Shown here piece by piece: positions 45,870-53,956 of a stretch of 64,000 nucleotides of DNA. The position numbers and the translations under genes were made by a program. This stretch comes from Thalassobius sp965218685. Its GTDB lineage: Bacteria > Pseudomonadota > Alphaproteobacteria > Rhodobacterales > Rhodobacteraceae. Each line of letters starts with the position of its first letter. The first letter of the stretch is position 1. The notes beneath the pieces were generated by a model, which saw only the letters and a program-made list of their open reading frames with translations, did not search any database and was not told the DNA's origin. The stretch covers positions 2,170,001-2,234,000 of the forward strand of contig NZ_OZ244657.1 of assembly GCF_965218685.1 (NCBI RefSeq), in the 5' to 3' direction.

Positions 45870-46273
45870 GCGATTCCTCCAACCCGTTTGAACTGCTGAT
45901 GCAACAGGCGCAGGCCATGGCCAAGTCCATGAACCCGGCGCTTGAATCCTTCTCTCCGAAAGGGTTCGAGGCACTTTGGCCGACCATGTCCAAGGACATG
46001 ATGGAAATGGCCTTTGGCAAGGGGATCAGCAAAGACGGGCTGGACGCGAAGACGCGGCTGTTGCTGACGCTGGCCGGGTTGACGATGCAAGGGGCCCAGA
46101 ACGAAACCGGGCTCAGAATGACTGTGCGCCACGCACTCGAGGCTGGCGCCTCCAAGGATGAAATCGCCGAGACCATCGCCCAGATGTCGATGTTCGCCGG
46201 CATACCCGCCATGAACAAGGGCATGGAGCTTGCCCGCGAGGTCATGGACGACAAAGAGGATAAAACCAAATGA
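45866..46273 (+). CDS. Carboxymuconolactone decarboxylase-like (AhpD-fold) protein inside the nuo operon
   Basis: 135 aa. An N-terminal amphipathic region rich in Met (residues 8-55) precedes a CMD-like core: KTRLLLTLAGLTMQGAQNE, MTVRHALEAGASKDEIAETIAQMSMFAGIPAM and a closing helix. The redox CxxC of AhpD-type peroxidase partners is absent, and the chain has no cysteine, so a thiol-based activity is unlikely. The gene overlaps nuoI by ATGA and nuoJ by ATGA, making it fully embedded in complex I translation. It is not a known subunit; a scaffold or assembly role is speculation. Confidence 0.85.
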   Translation: MSDSSNPFELLMQQAQAMAKSMNPALESFSPKGFEALWPTMSKDMMEMAFGKGISKDGLDAKTRLLLTLAGLTMQGAQNETGLRMTVRHALEAGASKDEIAETIAQMSMFAGIPAMNKGMELAREVMDDKEDKTK

Positions 46274-46878
46274 CGATTGCAGCGCTGGCATTCTATCTGT
46301 TCGCGATCTGCGCCATCATCGGGGGCCTGTTCACGGTGATCAGCCGGAACCCTGTGCACTCGGTGCTGTGGCTGATCCTTGCCTTTCTCAGCTCGGCCGG
46401 CTTGTTCGTGCTGCTTGGCGCCGAGTTCGTGGCGATGCTGTTGATCATCGTCTACGTGGGCGCCGTTGCGGTGCTGTTCCTGTTCGTCGTGATGATGCTG
46501 GACGTCGATTTCGCCGAACTGAAGGCCGAGATGGCCCGCTATATGCCGCTGGCCCTGCTGATCGGGGTGGTGCTGCTGATGCAACTGGGCCTGGCCTATG
46601 GCGCCTGGGAAACCTCGGAACATGCCGAGGCCGCGCGCCAGGCCGTCACCCCTGAAGGGATCGAGAACACCGCCGCGCTGGGGCTGTTGCTGTACGATAA
46701 GTACTTCATGCTGTTCCAGCTGGCCGGGCTGATCCTGCTGGTCGCGATGATCGGTGCCATCCTGCTGACGCTGCGCCATCGCAAGGACATCAAGCGCCAG
46801 GACGTGCTGGCCCAGATGTACCGCGATCCGGCGAAAGCCATGGAATTGAAAGACGTGAAACCGGGGCAGGGCCTTTAA
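46270..46878 (+). CDS. nuoJ: NADH-quinone oxidoreductase subunit J
   Basis: 202 aa with five helices. Helix 3, AMLLIIVYVGAVAVLFLFVVMML, carries the conserved pi-bulge region and the VGAVAVLFLF signature important for coupling. A cytoplasmic C-terminal tail of about 35 charged residues follows. It is part of the proton-pumping membrane arm. Confidence 0.96.
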   Translation: MTIAALAFYLFAICAIIGGLFTVISRNPVHSVLWLILAFLSSAGLFVLLGAEFVAMLLIIVYVGAVAVLFLFVVMMLDVDFAELKAEMARYMPLALLIGVVLLMQLGLAYGAWETSEHAEAARQAVTPEGIENTAALGLLLYDKYFMLFQLAGLILLVAMIGAILLTLRHRKDIKRQDVLAQMYRDPAKAMELKDVKPGQGL

Positions 46879-46914
46879 GGCCCGCCGCTGGAACGAATAA
46901 GGACCGAGGGAATA

Positions 46915-47220
46915 ATGATTGGTATAGAACACTACCTGGCAGTGGCGTCCGCGCTGTTTGTCATAGGTATCTTTGGCCTCTTCCTGAACAGGAAGAACGT
47001 GATCATCCTCTTGATGTCGATCGAGCTGATGCTGCTGTCGGTGAACATCAACCTTGTCGCCTTCTCCTCTTTTGCAGGGGATCTGGTGGGCCAGGTCTTC
47101 ACGCTGTTGGTTCTGACCGTTGCCGCTGCCGAGGCTGCGATTGGTCTGGCCATTCTGGTCGTCTTCTTCCGTAACCGTGGCACGATTGACGTCGAAGATG
47201 TCAACGTCATGAAAGGGTAA
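46915..47220 (+). CDS. nuoK: NADH-quinone oxidoreductase subunit K
   Basis: 101 aa, three helices. The functional membrane glutamates are in MSIELMLLSVNINLV and AAAEAAIGLAILV. The C-terminal cytoplasmic end is RNRGTIDVEDVNVMKG. It belongs to the MrpC-like coupling part of the membrane arm. The start is 36 bases after nuoJ and follows a GAGGGA site. Confidence 0.97.
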   Translation: MIGIEHYLAVASALFVIGIFGLFLNRKNVIILLMSIELMLLSVNINLVAFSSFAGDLVGQVFTLLVLTVAAAEAAIGLAILVVFFRNRGTIDVEDVNVMKG

Positions 47221-47226
47221 AGAGAT

Positions 47227-49326
47227 ATGGAAACCGTCATCCTCTTTGCCCCGCTGGTTGGGGCGCTTATCGCAGGCTTCGGCTGGCGACTGATCGGTGA
47301 GAAGGGCGCGCAATACGTCACCACCGGCCTGTTGTTCCTGGCCTGTCTGCTGTCCTGGGTCACTTTCCTGGGTCTGGACGCCAGCCACGTCAAACACGTG
47401 CATATCCTGGACTTTATCCAGTCCGGTACGCTGAGCACCGAATGGTCGATCCGTCTAGACCGCCTGACCGCGATCATGCTGATCGTCGTGACCTCGGTTT
47501 CGGCCTTGGTGCACCTCTATTCGTTCGGCTACATGGCCCATGACGACAACTGGAAGCATGGCGAGCATTATAAGGCGCGCTTCTTTGCCTATCTGTCGTT
47601 CTTTACCTTCGCGATGCTGATGCTGGTCACCTCGGACAACCTGGTGCAGATGTTCTTTGGCTGGGAAGGCGTGGGCGTGGCCTCGTACCTGCTGATCGGT
47701 TTCTACTATAAGAAACCCAGCGCGAACGCGGCCGCCATCAAGGCGTTTGTCGTCAACCGAGTGGGCGACTTCGGCTTTGCTCTGGGCATCTTCGGTCTGT
47801 TCTACCTGACAGACAGCATTCGCTTTGACGATATCTTTGCCGCCGCACCGGCACTGGCCGAAACGCAACTGCACTTCTTGTGGACGGAATGGAACGCGGC
47901 GAACCTGCTGGCCTTCCTGCTGTTCGTCGGTGCCATGGGTAAATCGGCGCAATTGTTCCTGCACACCTGGCTGCCGGACGCAATGGAAGGCCCGACCCCA
48001 GTGTCCGCGCTGATCCACGCCGCAACCATGGTGACCGCGGGTGTGTTCCTGGTCTGCCGCATGTCGCCGCTGATGGAATACGCGCCCGAGGCGATGGGTT
48101 TCGTGACCTTCCTGGGGGCCACCACGGCGTTTGTCGCGGCCACCATTGGCTTGGTGCAAAACGACATCAAACGCGTGATCGCTTATTCGACCATGTCGCA
48201 GCTGGGCTATATGTTCGTGGCGGCTGGTGTGGGCGTCTACAGCGTGGCCATGTTCCACCTGTTCACCCACGCGTTCTTTAAGGCGATGCTGTTCCTGGGC
48301 GCCGGTTCCGTGATCCACGGGATGCACCACGAACAAGACATGCGGAACTATGGCGGTCTGCGCAAAAAGCTGCCCTATACCTTCTGGGCGATGCTGCTGG
48401 GCACGCTGGCCATCACCGGCGTTGGTATCCCGCTGACGCATATTGGTTTCGCTGGCTTCCTGTCCAAGGACGCCGTGATCGAAAGCGCCTGGGCCGGCAC
48501 GCAAGGCGGCTATGCCTTCTGGATGCTGGTTGTCGCAGCGCTGTTCACCAGCTTCTACAGCTGGCGCCTGATGTTCCTGACTTTCTGGGGCAAACCTCGC
48601 GGGGACAAGCATACGCACGAGCACGCCCATGAAAGCCCGACCGTCATGCTGGTCCCGCTGGGTGTGTTGGCTTTGGGAGCCGTGTTCTCGGGGATGATCT
48701 GGTATGGATCGTTCTTTGGTGACCACAACAGCGTGAACAAGTTCTTCGGTATCCCGGCGCATCATGCTGAAGCAGCCGAGGGTCACGGGGAAGCTCATGG
48801 CGACGATCATACCGCGGCACCCGCGGACGATCACGGTGACGGGCACGCAAAGGCCGCCGATCACGGTTTGGCCCCGCAAGGCGCGATCTTCATGCACCCC
48901 GACAACCACGTGATGGACGACGCGCACCATGCCCCCACCTGGGTCAAGGTCAGCCCGTTCGTTGCGATGATCATCGGTCTGCTTGTTGCGATCTGGTTCT
49001 ATATCGTGAACCCCGAAATGCCCAAGCGCCTGGCTGCGGCTCAGCGTCCCTTGTACCTGTTCCTGCTGAACAAATGGTACTTTGACGAGATCTATGACGT
49101 CATCTTTGTGCGTCCTGCGCAGGCGATTGGCCGCTTCTTGTGGAAACGCGGGGATGGCAATGTCATTGACGGCTTCCTGAATGGTGTGGCCATGGGCATT
49201 GTGCCCTTCTTCACCCGCCTGGCTGGCCGCGCGCAATCCGGTTACATCTTTACTTATGCCTTCGCCATGGTGATCGGGATTGTTGTCCTGATCACATGGA
49301 TGGCGCTCAGCGGAGGAGCGCACTAA
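47227..49326 (+). CDS. nuoL: NADH-quinone oxidoreductase subunit L with histidine-rich loop
   Basis: 699 aa, the distal antiporter-like proton pump with about 16 helices and the long lateral helix at the C-terminus. Conserved parts include FGWEGVGVASYLLIGFYY with the key Glu, HTWLPDAMEGPTPVSALIH and MSQLGYMFVAAGVG. Between late helices lies a hydrophilic insert (about 512-546) with eight histidines in 35 residues (HHAEAAEGHGEAHGDDH and onward). An earlier HTHEHAHESP and a later MHPDNHVMDDAHH add more. The stop overlaps the nuoM start as TAATG. Confidence 0.97.
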   Translation: METVILFAPLVGALIAGFGWRLIGEKGAQYVTTGLLFLACLLSWVTFLGLDASHVKHVHILDFIQSGTLSTEWSIRLDRLTAIMLIVVTSVSALVHLYSFGYMAHDDNWKHGEHYKARFFAYLSFFTFAMLMLVTSDNLVQMFFGWEGVGVASYLLIGFYYKKPSANAAAIKAFVVNRVGDFGFALGIFGLFYLTDSIRFDDIFAAAPALAETQLHFLWTEWNAANLLAFLLFVGAMGKSAQLFLHTWLPDAMEGPTPVSALIHAATMVTAGVFLVCRMSPLMEYAPEAMGFVTFLGATTAFVAATIGLVQNDIKRVIAYSTMSQLGYMFVAAGVGVYSVAMFHLFTHAFFKAMLFLGAGSVIHGMHHEQDMRNYGGLRKKLPYTFWAMLLGTLAITGVGIPLTHIGFAGFLSKDAVIESAWAGTQGGYAFWMLVVAALFTSFYSWRLMFLTFWGKPRGDKHTHEHAHESPTVMLVPLGVLALGAVFSGMIWYGSFFGDHNSVNKFFGIPAHHAEAAEGHGEAHGDDHTAAPADDHGDGHAKAADHGLAPQGAIFMHPDNHVMDDAHHAPTWVKVSPFVAMIIGLLVAIWFYIVNPEMPKRLAAAQRPLYLFLLNKWYFDEIYDVIFVRPAQAIGRFLWKRGDGNVIDGFLNGVAMGIVPFFTRLAGRAQSGYIFTYAFAMVIGIVVLITWMALSGGAH

Positions 49327-50870
49327 TGGATAACCTTCTTTCCATTGTCACCTTCATTCCCGCGTTGGCGGCCGCCATTCTGGCTGTCTTCCTGCGGGGC
49401 GAGGATGCCGCCGCACAGCGCAATGCCAAGTGGTCGGCCCTGGTGGCGACCGGCATCACCTTCCTGGTGTCGTTGTTCATTCTGGCAGGCTTTGACGCGC
49501 AAAACACGGGCATGCAGTTCGTGGAAGAGCGCGAGTGGATCCTTGGCCTGAAATACAAGATGGGCGTCGACGGGATCTCGGTCCTGTTCGTGATGCTGAC
49601 CACCTTTATGATGCCCTTGGTCATCTGGGCCAGCTGGGGCGTTGAAAAGCGCGTCAAGGAATACATGATCGCCTTCCTGCTTCTGGAAACGCTGATGCTG
49701 GGCGTGTTCATGGCGCTGGATCTGGTACTTTTCTACCTGTTCTTCGAGGCAGGCCTGATCCCGATGTTCCTGATCATTGGCATCTGGGGCGGTAAGAACC
49801 GCATCTATGCCAGCTTCAAGTTCTTCCTCTACACCTTCCTTGGCTCGGTGCTGATGCTGGTGGCCATGGTCGCGATGTATGTCGACGCAGGCACCACCGA
49901 TATCCCGACCCTGATGAACCACAGCTTTGCATCCGAAAGCTTCAGCGTGCTGGGCATTCACATTGTTGGCGGCATGCAGACCCTGATGTTCCTGGCCTTC
50001 TTCGCCAGCTTCGCGGTGAAAATGCCGATGTGGCCGGTCCACACCTGGCTGCCGGACGCACACGTTCAGGCGCCGACCGCCGGTTCGGTCGTACTGGCCG
50101 CGATCCTGCTGAAAATGGGTGGCTATGGCTTCTTGCGCTTCAGCCTGCCGATGTTCCCGATCGGAGCGGACGTAATGACCGATCTGGTGCTGTGGATGTC
50201 GGCGATTGCGATCGTCTATACCTCGCTGGTGGCGCTGGTGCAGGACGATATGAAAAAGCTGATCGCTTATTCGTCGGTCGCGCACATGGGCTATGTCACC
50301 ATGGGTATCTTTGCGGCCAACCAACAGGGTATCGACGGCGCGATCTTCCAGATGATCAGCCACGGCTTCATCTCGGGCGCGTTGTTCCTGTGTGTGGGCG
50401 TCATCTATGACCGTATGCACACCCGTGAGATCGAGGCCTATGGCGGTCTGGTCACACGGATGCCGGCCTATGCGCTGATCTTCATGTTCTTCACCATGGC
50501 GAATGTGGGTCTGCCGGGCACTTCGGGCTTTGTTGGCGAATTCCTGACGCTGATGGGCATTTTCCAGGTCAACACCTGGGTGGCGTTGATCGCGACCTCG
50601 GGCGTGATCTTCTCGGCGGCTTATGCGCTGTGGCTGTATCGCCGCGTCGTGTTTGGCGATCTGATCAAGGAAAGCCTGAAAACCATCAAGGACATGACTG
50701 CCCGCGAAAAGGCGATCTTTGCTCCGCTGGTCTTCATGACCCTGCTGCTGGGTGTTTACCCTGCGCTGGTCACCGACATCATTGGCCCCTCGGTCGAGGC
50801 GCTGATCCACAACTATGAACTGGCCCTTGCGGACGCCCCCGGCGCCTCGCAAGTCGCCGCATCGCACTGA
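49326..50870 (+). CDS. nuoM: NADH-quinone oxidoreductase subunit M
   Basis: 514 aa antiporter-like proton pump with about 14 helices. FYLFFEAGLIPMFLIIGIWGG carries the essential Glu, KMPMWPVHTWLPDAHVQAPTAGSV the conserved Lys-containing helix, and KKLIAYSSVAHMGYV the next functional segment. The ATG at 49326 overlaps the nuoL stop. A weaker upstream start inside nuoL is not needed. Confidence 0.97.
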   Translation: MDNLLSIVTFIPALAAAILAVFLRGEDAAAQRNAKWSALVATGITFLVSLFILAGFDAQNTGMQFVEEREWILGLKYKMGVDGISVLFVMLTTFMMPLVIWASWGVEKRVKEYMIAFLLLETLMLGVFMALDLVLFYLFFEAGLIPMFLIIGIWGGKNRIYASFKFFLYTFLGSVLMLVAMVAMYVDAGTTDIPTLMNHSFASESFSVLGIHIVGGMQTLMFLAFFASFAVKMPMWPVHTWLPDAHVQAPTAGSVVLAAILLKMGGYGFLRFSLPMFPIGADVMTDLVLWMSAIAIVYTSLVALVQDDMKKLIAYSSVAHMGYVTMGIFAANQQGIDGAIFQMISHGFISGALFLCVGVIYDRMHTREIEAYGGLVTRMPAYALIFMFFTMANVGLPGTSGFVGEFLTLMGIFQVNTWVALIATSGVIFSAAYALWLYRRVVFGDLIKESLKTIKDMTAREKAIFAPLVFMTLLLGVYPALVTDIIGPSVEALIHNYELALADAPGASQVAASH

Positions 50871-50887
50871 AACGGGAGCCCTGAGAG

Positions 50888-52336
50888 ATGATCCAGGCTG
50901 ATCTGAATATTGTCCTGCCGGAAATCCTTCTGTCGGTATACGCGATGCTGGCGCTGGTCCTGGCAGTTTATACCGGAAAGGACCGGCTGGCCGGTCTGTT
51001 GACCTGGGCCACTGCGGCCGTGCTGGTGCTGGTCGCCGCATGGATCGGCATTGGCGGGTCGGGAACAAACGTTGCCTTTGACGGCATGTTCAACGACGAC
51101 GCCTTTGCACGCTTTGCCAAGGTCGTCATCCTGCTGGGCGGTGCTGCCGTTCTGGTCATGAGCCAGGATTACATGGCTCGCAAAGGCTTGCTGCGGTTCG
51201 AATACCCTGTGCTGGTCGTGCTGGCCACGGTTGGCATGATGGTGATGGTGTCTGCCGGTGACCTGATGGCGCTGTATATGGGGCTGGAGCTGCAGTCCTT
51301 GTCGCTTTACGTCGTCGCCTCGATGCGGCGTGACAGTGTGAAATCGACCGAGGCGGGCATGAAGTACTTTGTGCTGGGCGCCCTGTCCTCGGGTCTGCTG
51401 CTGTACGGTTCGTCGCTGGTTTACGGCTTTGCCGGCACCACGCTGTTCTCGGGCATCATTCAGGCCGCTTCGGGTGGTCATGCCTCGCTGGGTCTGCTGT
51501 TCGGTCTGGTGTTCGTGATCTCGGGCCTGGCGTTCAAGATCTCGGCCGTGCCGTTCCACATGTGGACCCCGGACGTCTACGAAGGCGCACCGACCCCGGT
51601 CACCGCTTTTTTCGCTACCGCGCCGAAAATGGCTGCGATGGGTCTGTTTGCCCGCGTTATGCATGACGCCTTTGGTGATGTGGTTGCCGACTGGCAGCAA
51701 GTCATCTCGCTGCTGGCTGTCCTGTCCATGTTCCTGGGCGCCGTGGCTGCGATCGGTCAGACCAACATCAAACGGCTGATGGCCTATTCGTCGATCGCCC
51801 ACATGGGCTATGCGATGATGGGCCTGGCGGCTGGCACCGCATTCGGCGTGCAAGCGCTGCTGGTTTACATGGCGATTTACGTCACCATGAATGTCGGAAC
51901 CTTTGCCTTCATCCTGTCGATGGAGAAAGACGGCCAGCCTGTCACCGACATCAAGTCGCTGAACATGTACTCGAAACGTGAACCGGGTAAGGCTCTGGCG
52001 GTTCTTGTGCTGATGTTCTCTTTGGCGGGAGTGCCGCCACTGGTTGGCTTCTTTGGTAAGTTCTACGTGCTGCAGGCCGCCTATCAGGCTGGTCTTGTCT
52101 GGCTGGCCGTGCTGGGCGTCATCGCCTCGGTCATCGGCGCGTTCTATTATCTGCGGATCGTGTTCTACATGTATTTCGGTGAAGAGGGCGAAGGTCTGGA
52201 CAAGAACCGCTCGCCTGTGCTGTGGGGGTTCTTGATGGCCAGCGCGGCCGTCATCGGGCTGGCTTGGCTGCCGGGCATTGACCTGCTGGGCATCGAGGCC
52301 ATGGCCACGGCCGCAGCCGAAGCTTTGGTCAACTAA
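50888..52336 (+). CDS. nuoN: NADH-quinone oxidoreductase subunit N
   Basis: 482 aa antiporter-like proton pump with about 14 helices. LMALYMGLELQSLSLYVVAS holds the key glutamate, KISAVPFHMWTPDVYEGAPTPV the central lysine region, and NIKRLMAYSSIAHMGYAMMG the following segment. It is the last subunit of the operon. A modest hairpin with a T-rich tail follows before birA. Confidence 0.97.
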   Translation: MIQADLNIVLPEILLSVYAMLALVLAVYTGKDRLAGLLTWATAAVLVLVAAWIGIGGSGTNVAFDGMFNDDAFARFAKVVILLGGAAVLVMSQDYMARKGLLRFEYPVLVVLATVGMMVMVSAGDLMALYMGLELQSLSLYVVASMRRDSVKSTEAGMKYFVLGALSSGLLLYGSSLVYGFAGTTLFSGIIQAASGGHASLGLLFGLVFVISGLAFKISAVPFHMWTPDVYEGAPTPVTAFFATAPKMAAMGLFARVMHDAFGDVVADWQQVISLLAVLSMFLGAVAAIGQTNIKRLMAYSSIAHMGYAMMGLAAGTAFGVQALLVYMAIYVTMNVGTFAFILSMEKDGQPVTDIKSLNMYSKREPGKALAVLVLMFSLAGVPPLVGFFGKFYVLQAAYQAGLVWLAVLGVIASVIGAFYYLRIVFYMYFGEEGEGLDKNRSPVLWGFLMASAAVIGLAWLPGIDLLGIEAMATAAAEALVN

Positions 52337-52362
52337 GCTTGACCGACCACTGAAATCCCAAT

Positions 52363-52395
52363 GCGGCGCGTCCTCGGGCGCGTCGCTTTGTGTTT
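52363..52395 (+). terminator. Weak terminator or attenuator after nuoN
   Basis: GCGGCGCG (52363-52370) pairs with CGCGTCGC (52379-52386), one G-U pair, loop of 8, followed by TTTGTGTTT. The interrupted T-tract suggests partial read-through into birA. Confidence 0.45.
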
Positions 52396-52414
52396 GAAAC
52401 AGGAAAGCCCGCAC

Positions 52415-53164
52415 ATGATGGATTGGCCCCAAGGCTATGGTCGCCGCATTCTGGACAGCGTGGACAGCACCAACGCCGAGGCCGCCCGGATCGCGCCCGA
52501 TCTTGCGGGGCCCGAGTGGATCCTGGCCCTGCGCCAGACCGCGGGTCGTGGCCGTCGCGGCCGTCCATGGGCAGATCCCGCGGGCAACTTCGCGGCCACA
52601 TTGGTTATGCGCCCGAATGAGACACCTGACCAGGTGGCGTTGCGATCCTTCGTTGCCTCGTTGGCGCTGTATGATGCCTGTGTGGCCGCAACCGGTCGGC
52701 CCGATCTGTTCAGCCTGAAATGGCCCAATGATGTACTGCTGAACGGAGGCAAACTGGCTGGTATCCTGCTGGAAAGCGCGGGCGGTATGCAGGGCGTCAG
52801 CCATATCGCCATCGGCATCGGGGTGAACCTGACCTCGGTGCCCGAAGCGGGCGCTTTGGAACAACGTTCGGTTCCGCCGGTATCGCTTTTTTCGGAAACC
52901 GGGCTGCGCATCACGCCTCAGGATTTTCTGGATCTGCTGGCCCCGGCCTATGCCCGGCACGAGGCGAGCTTTCAGACCTACGGTTTTGCGCCCATTCGCA
53001 AACTGTGGCTTTCGCACGCAGCCAAGCTGGGCGAGGTCATTACCGCCAGAACCATGCGTCAGGAAACCACGGGCACCTTCGAGACAGTGGACGAGGCGGG
53101 TAATATTGTCCTATCCACAGCAAACGGGCGCGAAACGGTCCCTGCGGCCGAGATTTTCTTTTAA
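52415..53164 (+). CDS. birA: Biotin--[acetyl-CoA-carboxylase] ligase
   Basis: 249 aa class-I biotin protein ligase without the N-terminal repressor helix-turn-helix. ILDSVDSTNAEAARIA starts the catalytic domain. RQTAGRGRRGRPWADPAGNF is the biotinyl-AMP loop, with FSLKWPNDVLLNGGKLAGILLE following, and a small C-terminal SH3-like domain closes the chain. It biotinylates carboxylase carriers such as MccA in this window. The ATG at 52415 follows CAGGAAAG; a longer upstream reading is unlikely. Confidence 0.94.
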   Translation: MMDWPQGYGRRILDSVDSTNAEAARIAPDLAGPEWILALRQTAGRGRRGRPWADPAGNFAATLVMRPNETPDQVALRSFVASLALYDACVAATGRPDLFSLKWPNDVLLNGGKLAGILLESAGGMQGVSHIAIGIGVNLTSVPEAGALEQRSVPPVSLFSETGLRITPQDFLDLLAPAYARHEASFQTYGFAPIRKLWLSHAAKLGEVITARTMRQETTGTFETVDEAGNIVLSTANGRETVPAAEIFF

Positions 53165-53176
53165 GGAGGCTCATGC

Positions 53177-53956
53177 ATGCTTCTTGCCATCGACTGCGGT
53201 AACACGAACACGGTTTTCTCGATCTGGGATGGAGAGAAAATCCACTGTACCTTGCGCACCGCAACCGACCACCAGCGCACCGCAGATCAGTATTTCGTTT
53301 GGCTGGACCGGCTGCTTCAGCATCACGAGATCACCATGGACATCAACGCGGTGATCATCAGCTCGACCGTGCCGCGCGTGGTGTTCAATCTGCGGGTTCT
53401 GGCCGATCGCTATTTTGATTGCCGTCCGCTGGTCGTTGGCCGCCCCGATTGCCTGCTACCCGCTGATCCGCGCGTGGATGCGGGCACGCAGGTCGGCCCC
53501 GACCGTCTGGTTAACACCGCTGGTGCCTATGATCGCTATGGCGGTGACCTGATCGTCGTCGATTTCGGCACGGCCACCACCTTTGATGTAGTGGACCAGG
53601 ACGGCGCCTATGTGGGCGGTGTGATCGCGCCCGGTGTGAACCTGTCACTGTCGGCGCTGCACAAGATGGCTGCCGCCCTGCCACATGTGGACGTGACCAA
53701 ACCAACCAAGGTGATCGGCACCAACACCGTGGCCTGTATGCAAAGCGGTATCTTTTGGGGTTATGTCGGACTGGTCCGTGGGGTATGCGAGGAGATCAAA
53801 GCAGAACATAACCGCCCGATGCGCGTGATTGCGACCGGGGGGCTTGCACCTCTGTTCGGTCAGGGGGATACACTGTTTGACGTTTTCGACGAATTTTTGA
53901 CCGTGCACGGCCTGACGGTCATTCACAATTACAACAAGGATCAGGGCAACATATGA
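53177..53956 (+). CDS. coaX: Type III pantothenate kinase
   Basis: 259 aa of the ASKHA fold. The phosphate motif LLAIDCGNTNTVFSIWDG starts the chain. GPDRLVNTAGAYDRYGGDLIVVDFGTATTFDVV, read in parts, carries the catalytic Asp and second phosphate loop, and GGVIAPGVNLSLSALH the third. It performs the first step of CoA synthesis and, unlike CoaA, is not feedback-inhibited by CoA in known members. It has a strong AAGGAGG site and overlaps rnj through ATGA. Confidence 0.95.
   Translation: MLLAIDCGNTNTVFSIWDGEKIHCTLRTATDHQRTADQYFVWLDRLLQHHEITMDINAVIISSTVPRVVFNLRVLADRYFDCRPLVVGRPDCLLPADPRVDAGTQVGPDRLVNTAGAYDRYGGDLIVVDFGTATTFDVVDQDGAYVGGVIAPGVNLSLSALHKMAAALPHVDVTKPTKVIGTNTVACMQSGIFWGYVGLVRGVCEEIKAEHNRPMRVIATGGLAPLFGQGDTLFDVFDEFLTVHGLTVIHNYNKDQGNI

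Noticed and set aside
50813..53017. A 734-codon open frame on the minus strand opposite nuoN and birA
   Set aside because: It is antisense to two well-identified genes with strong motifs, with a composition typical of shadow frames.
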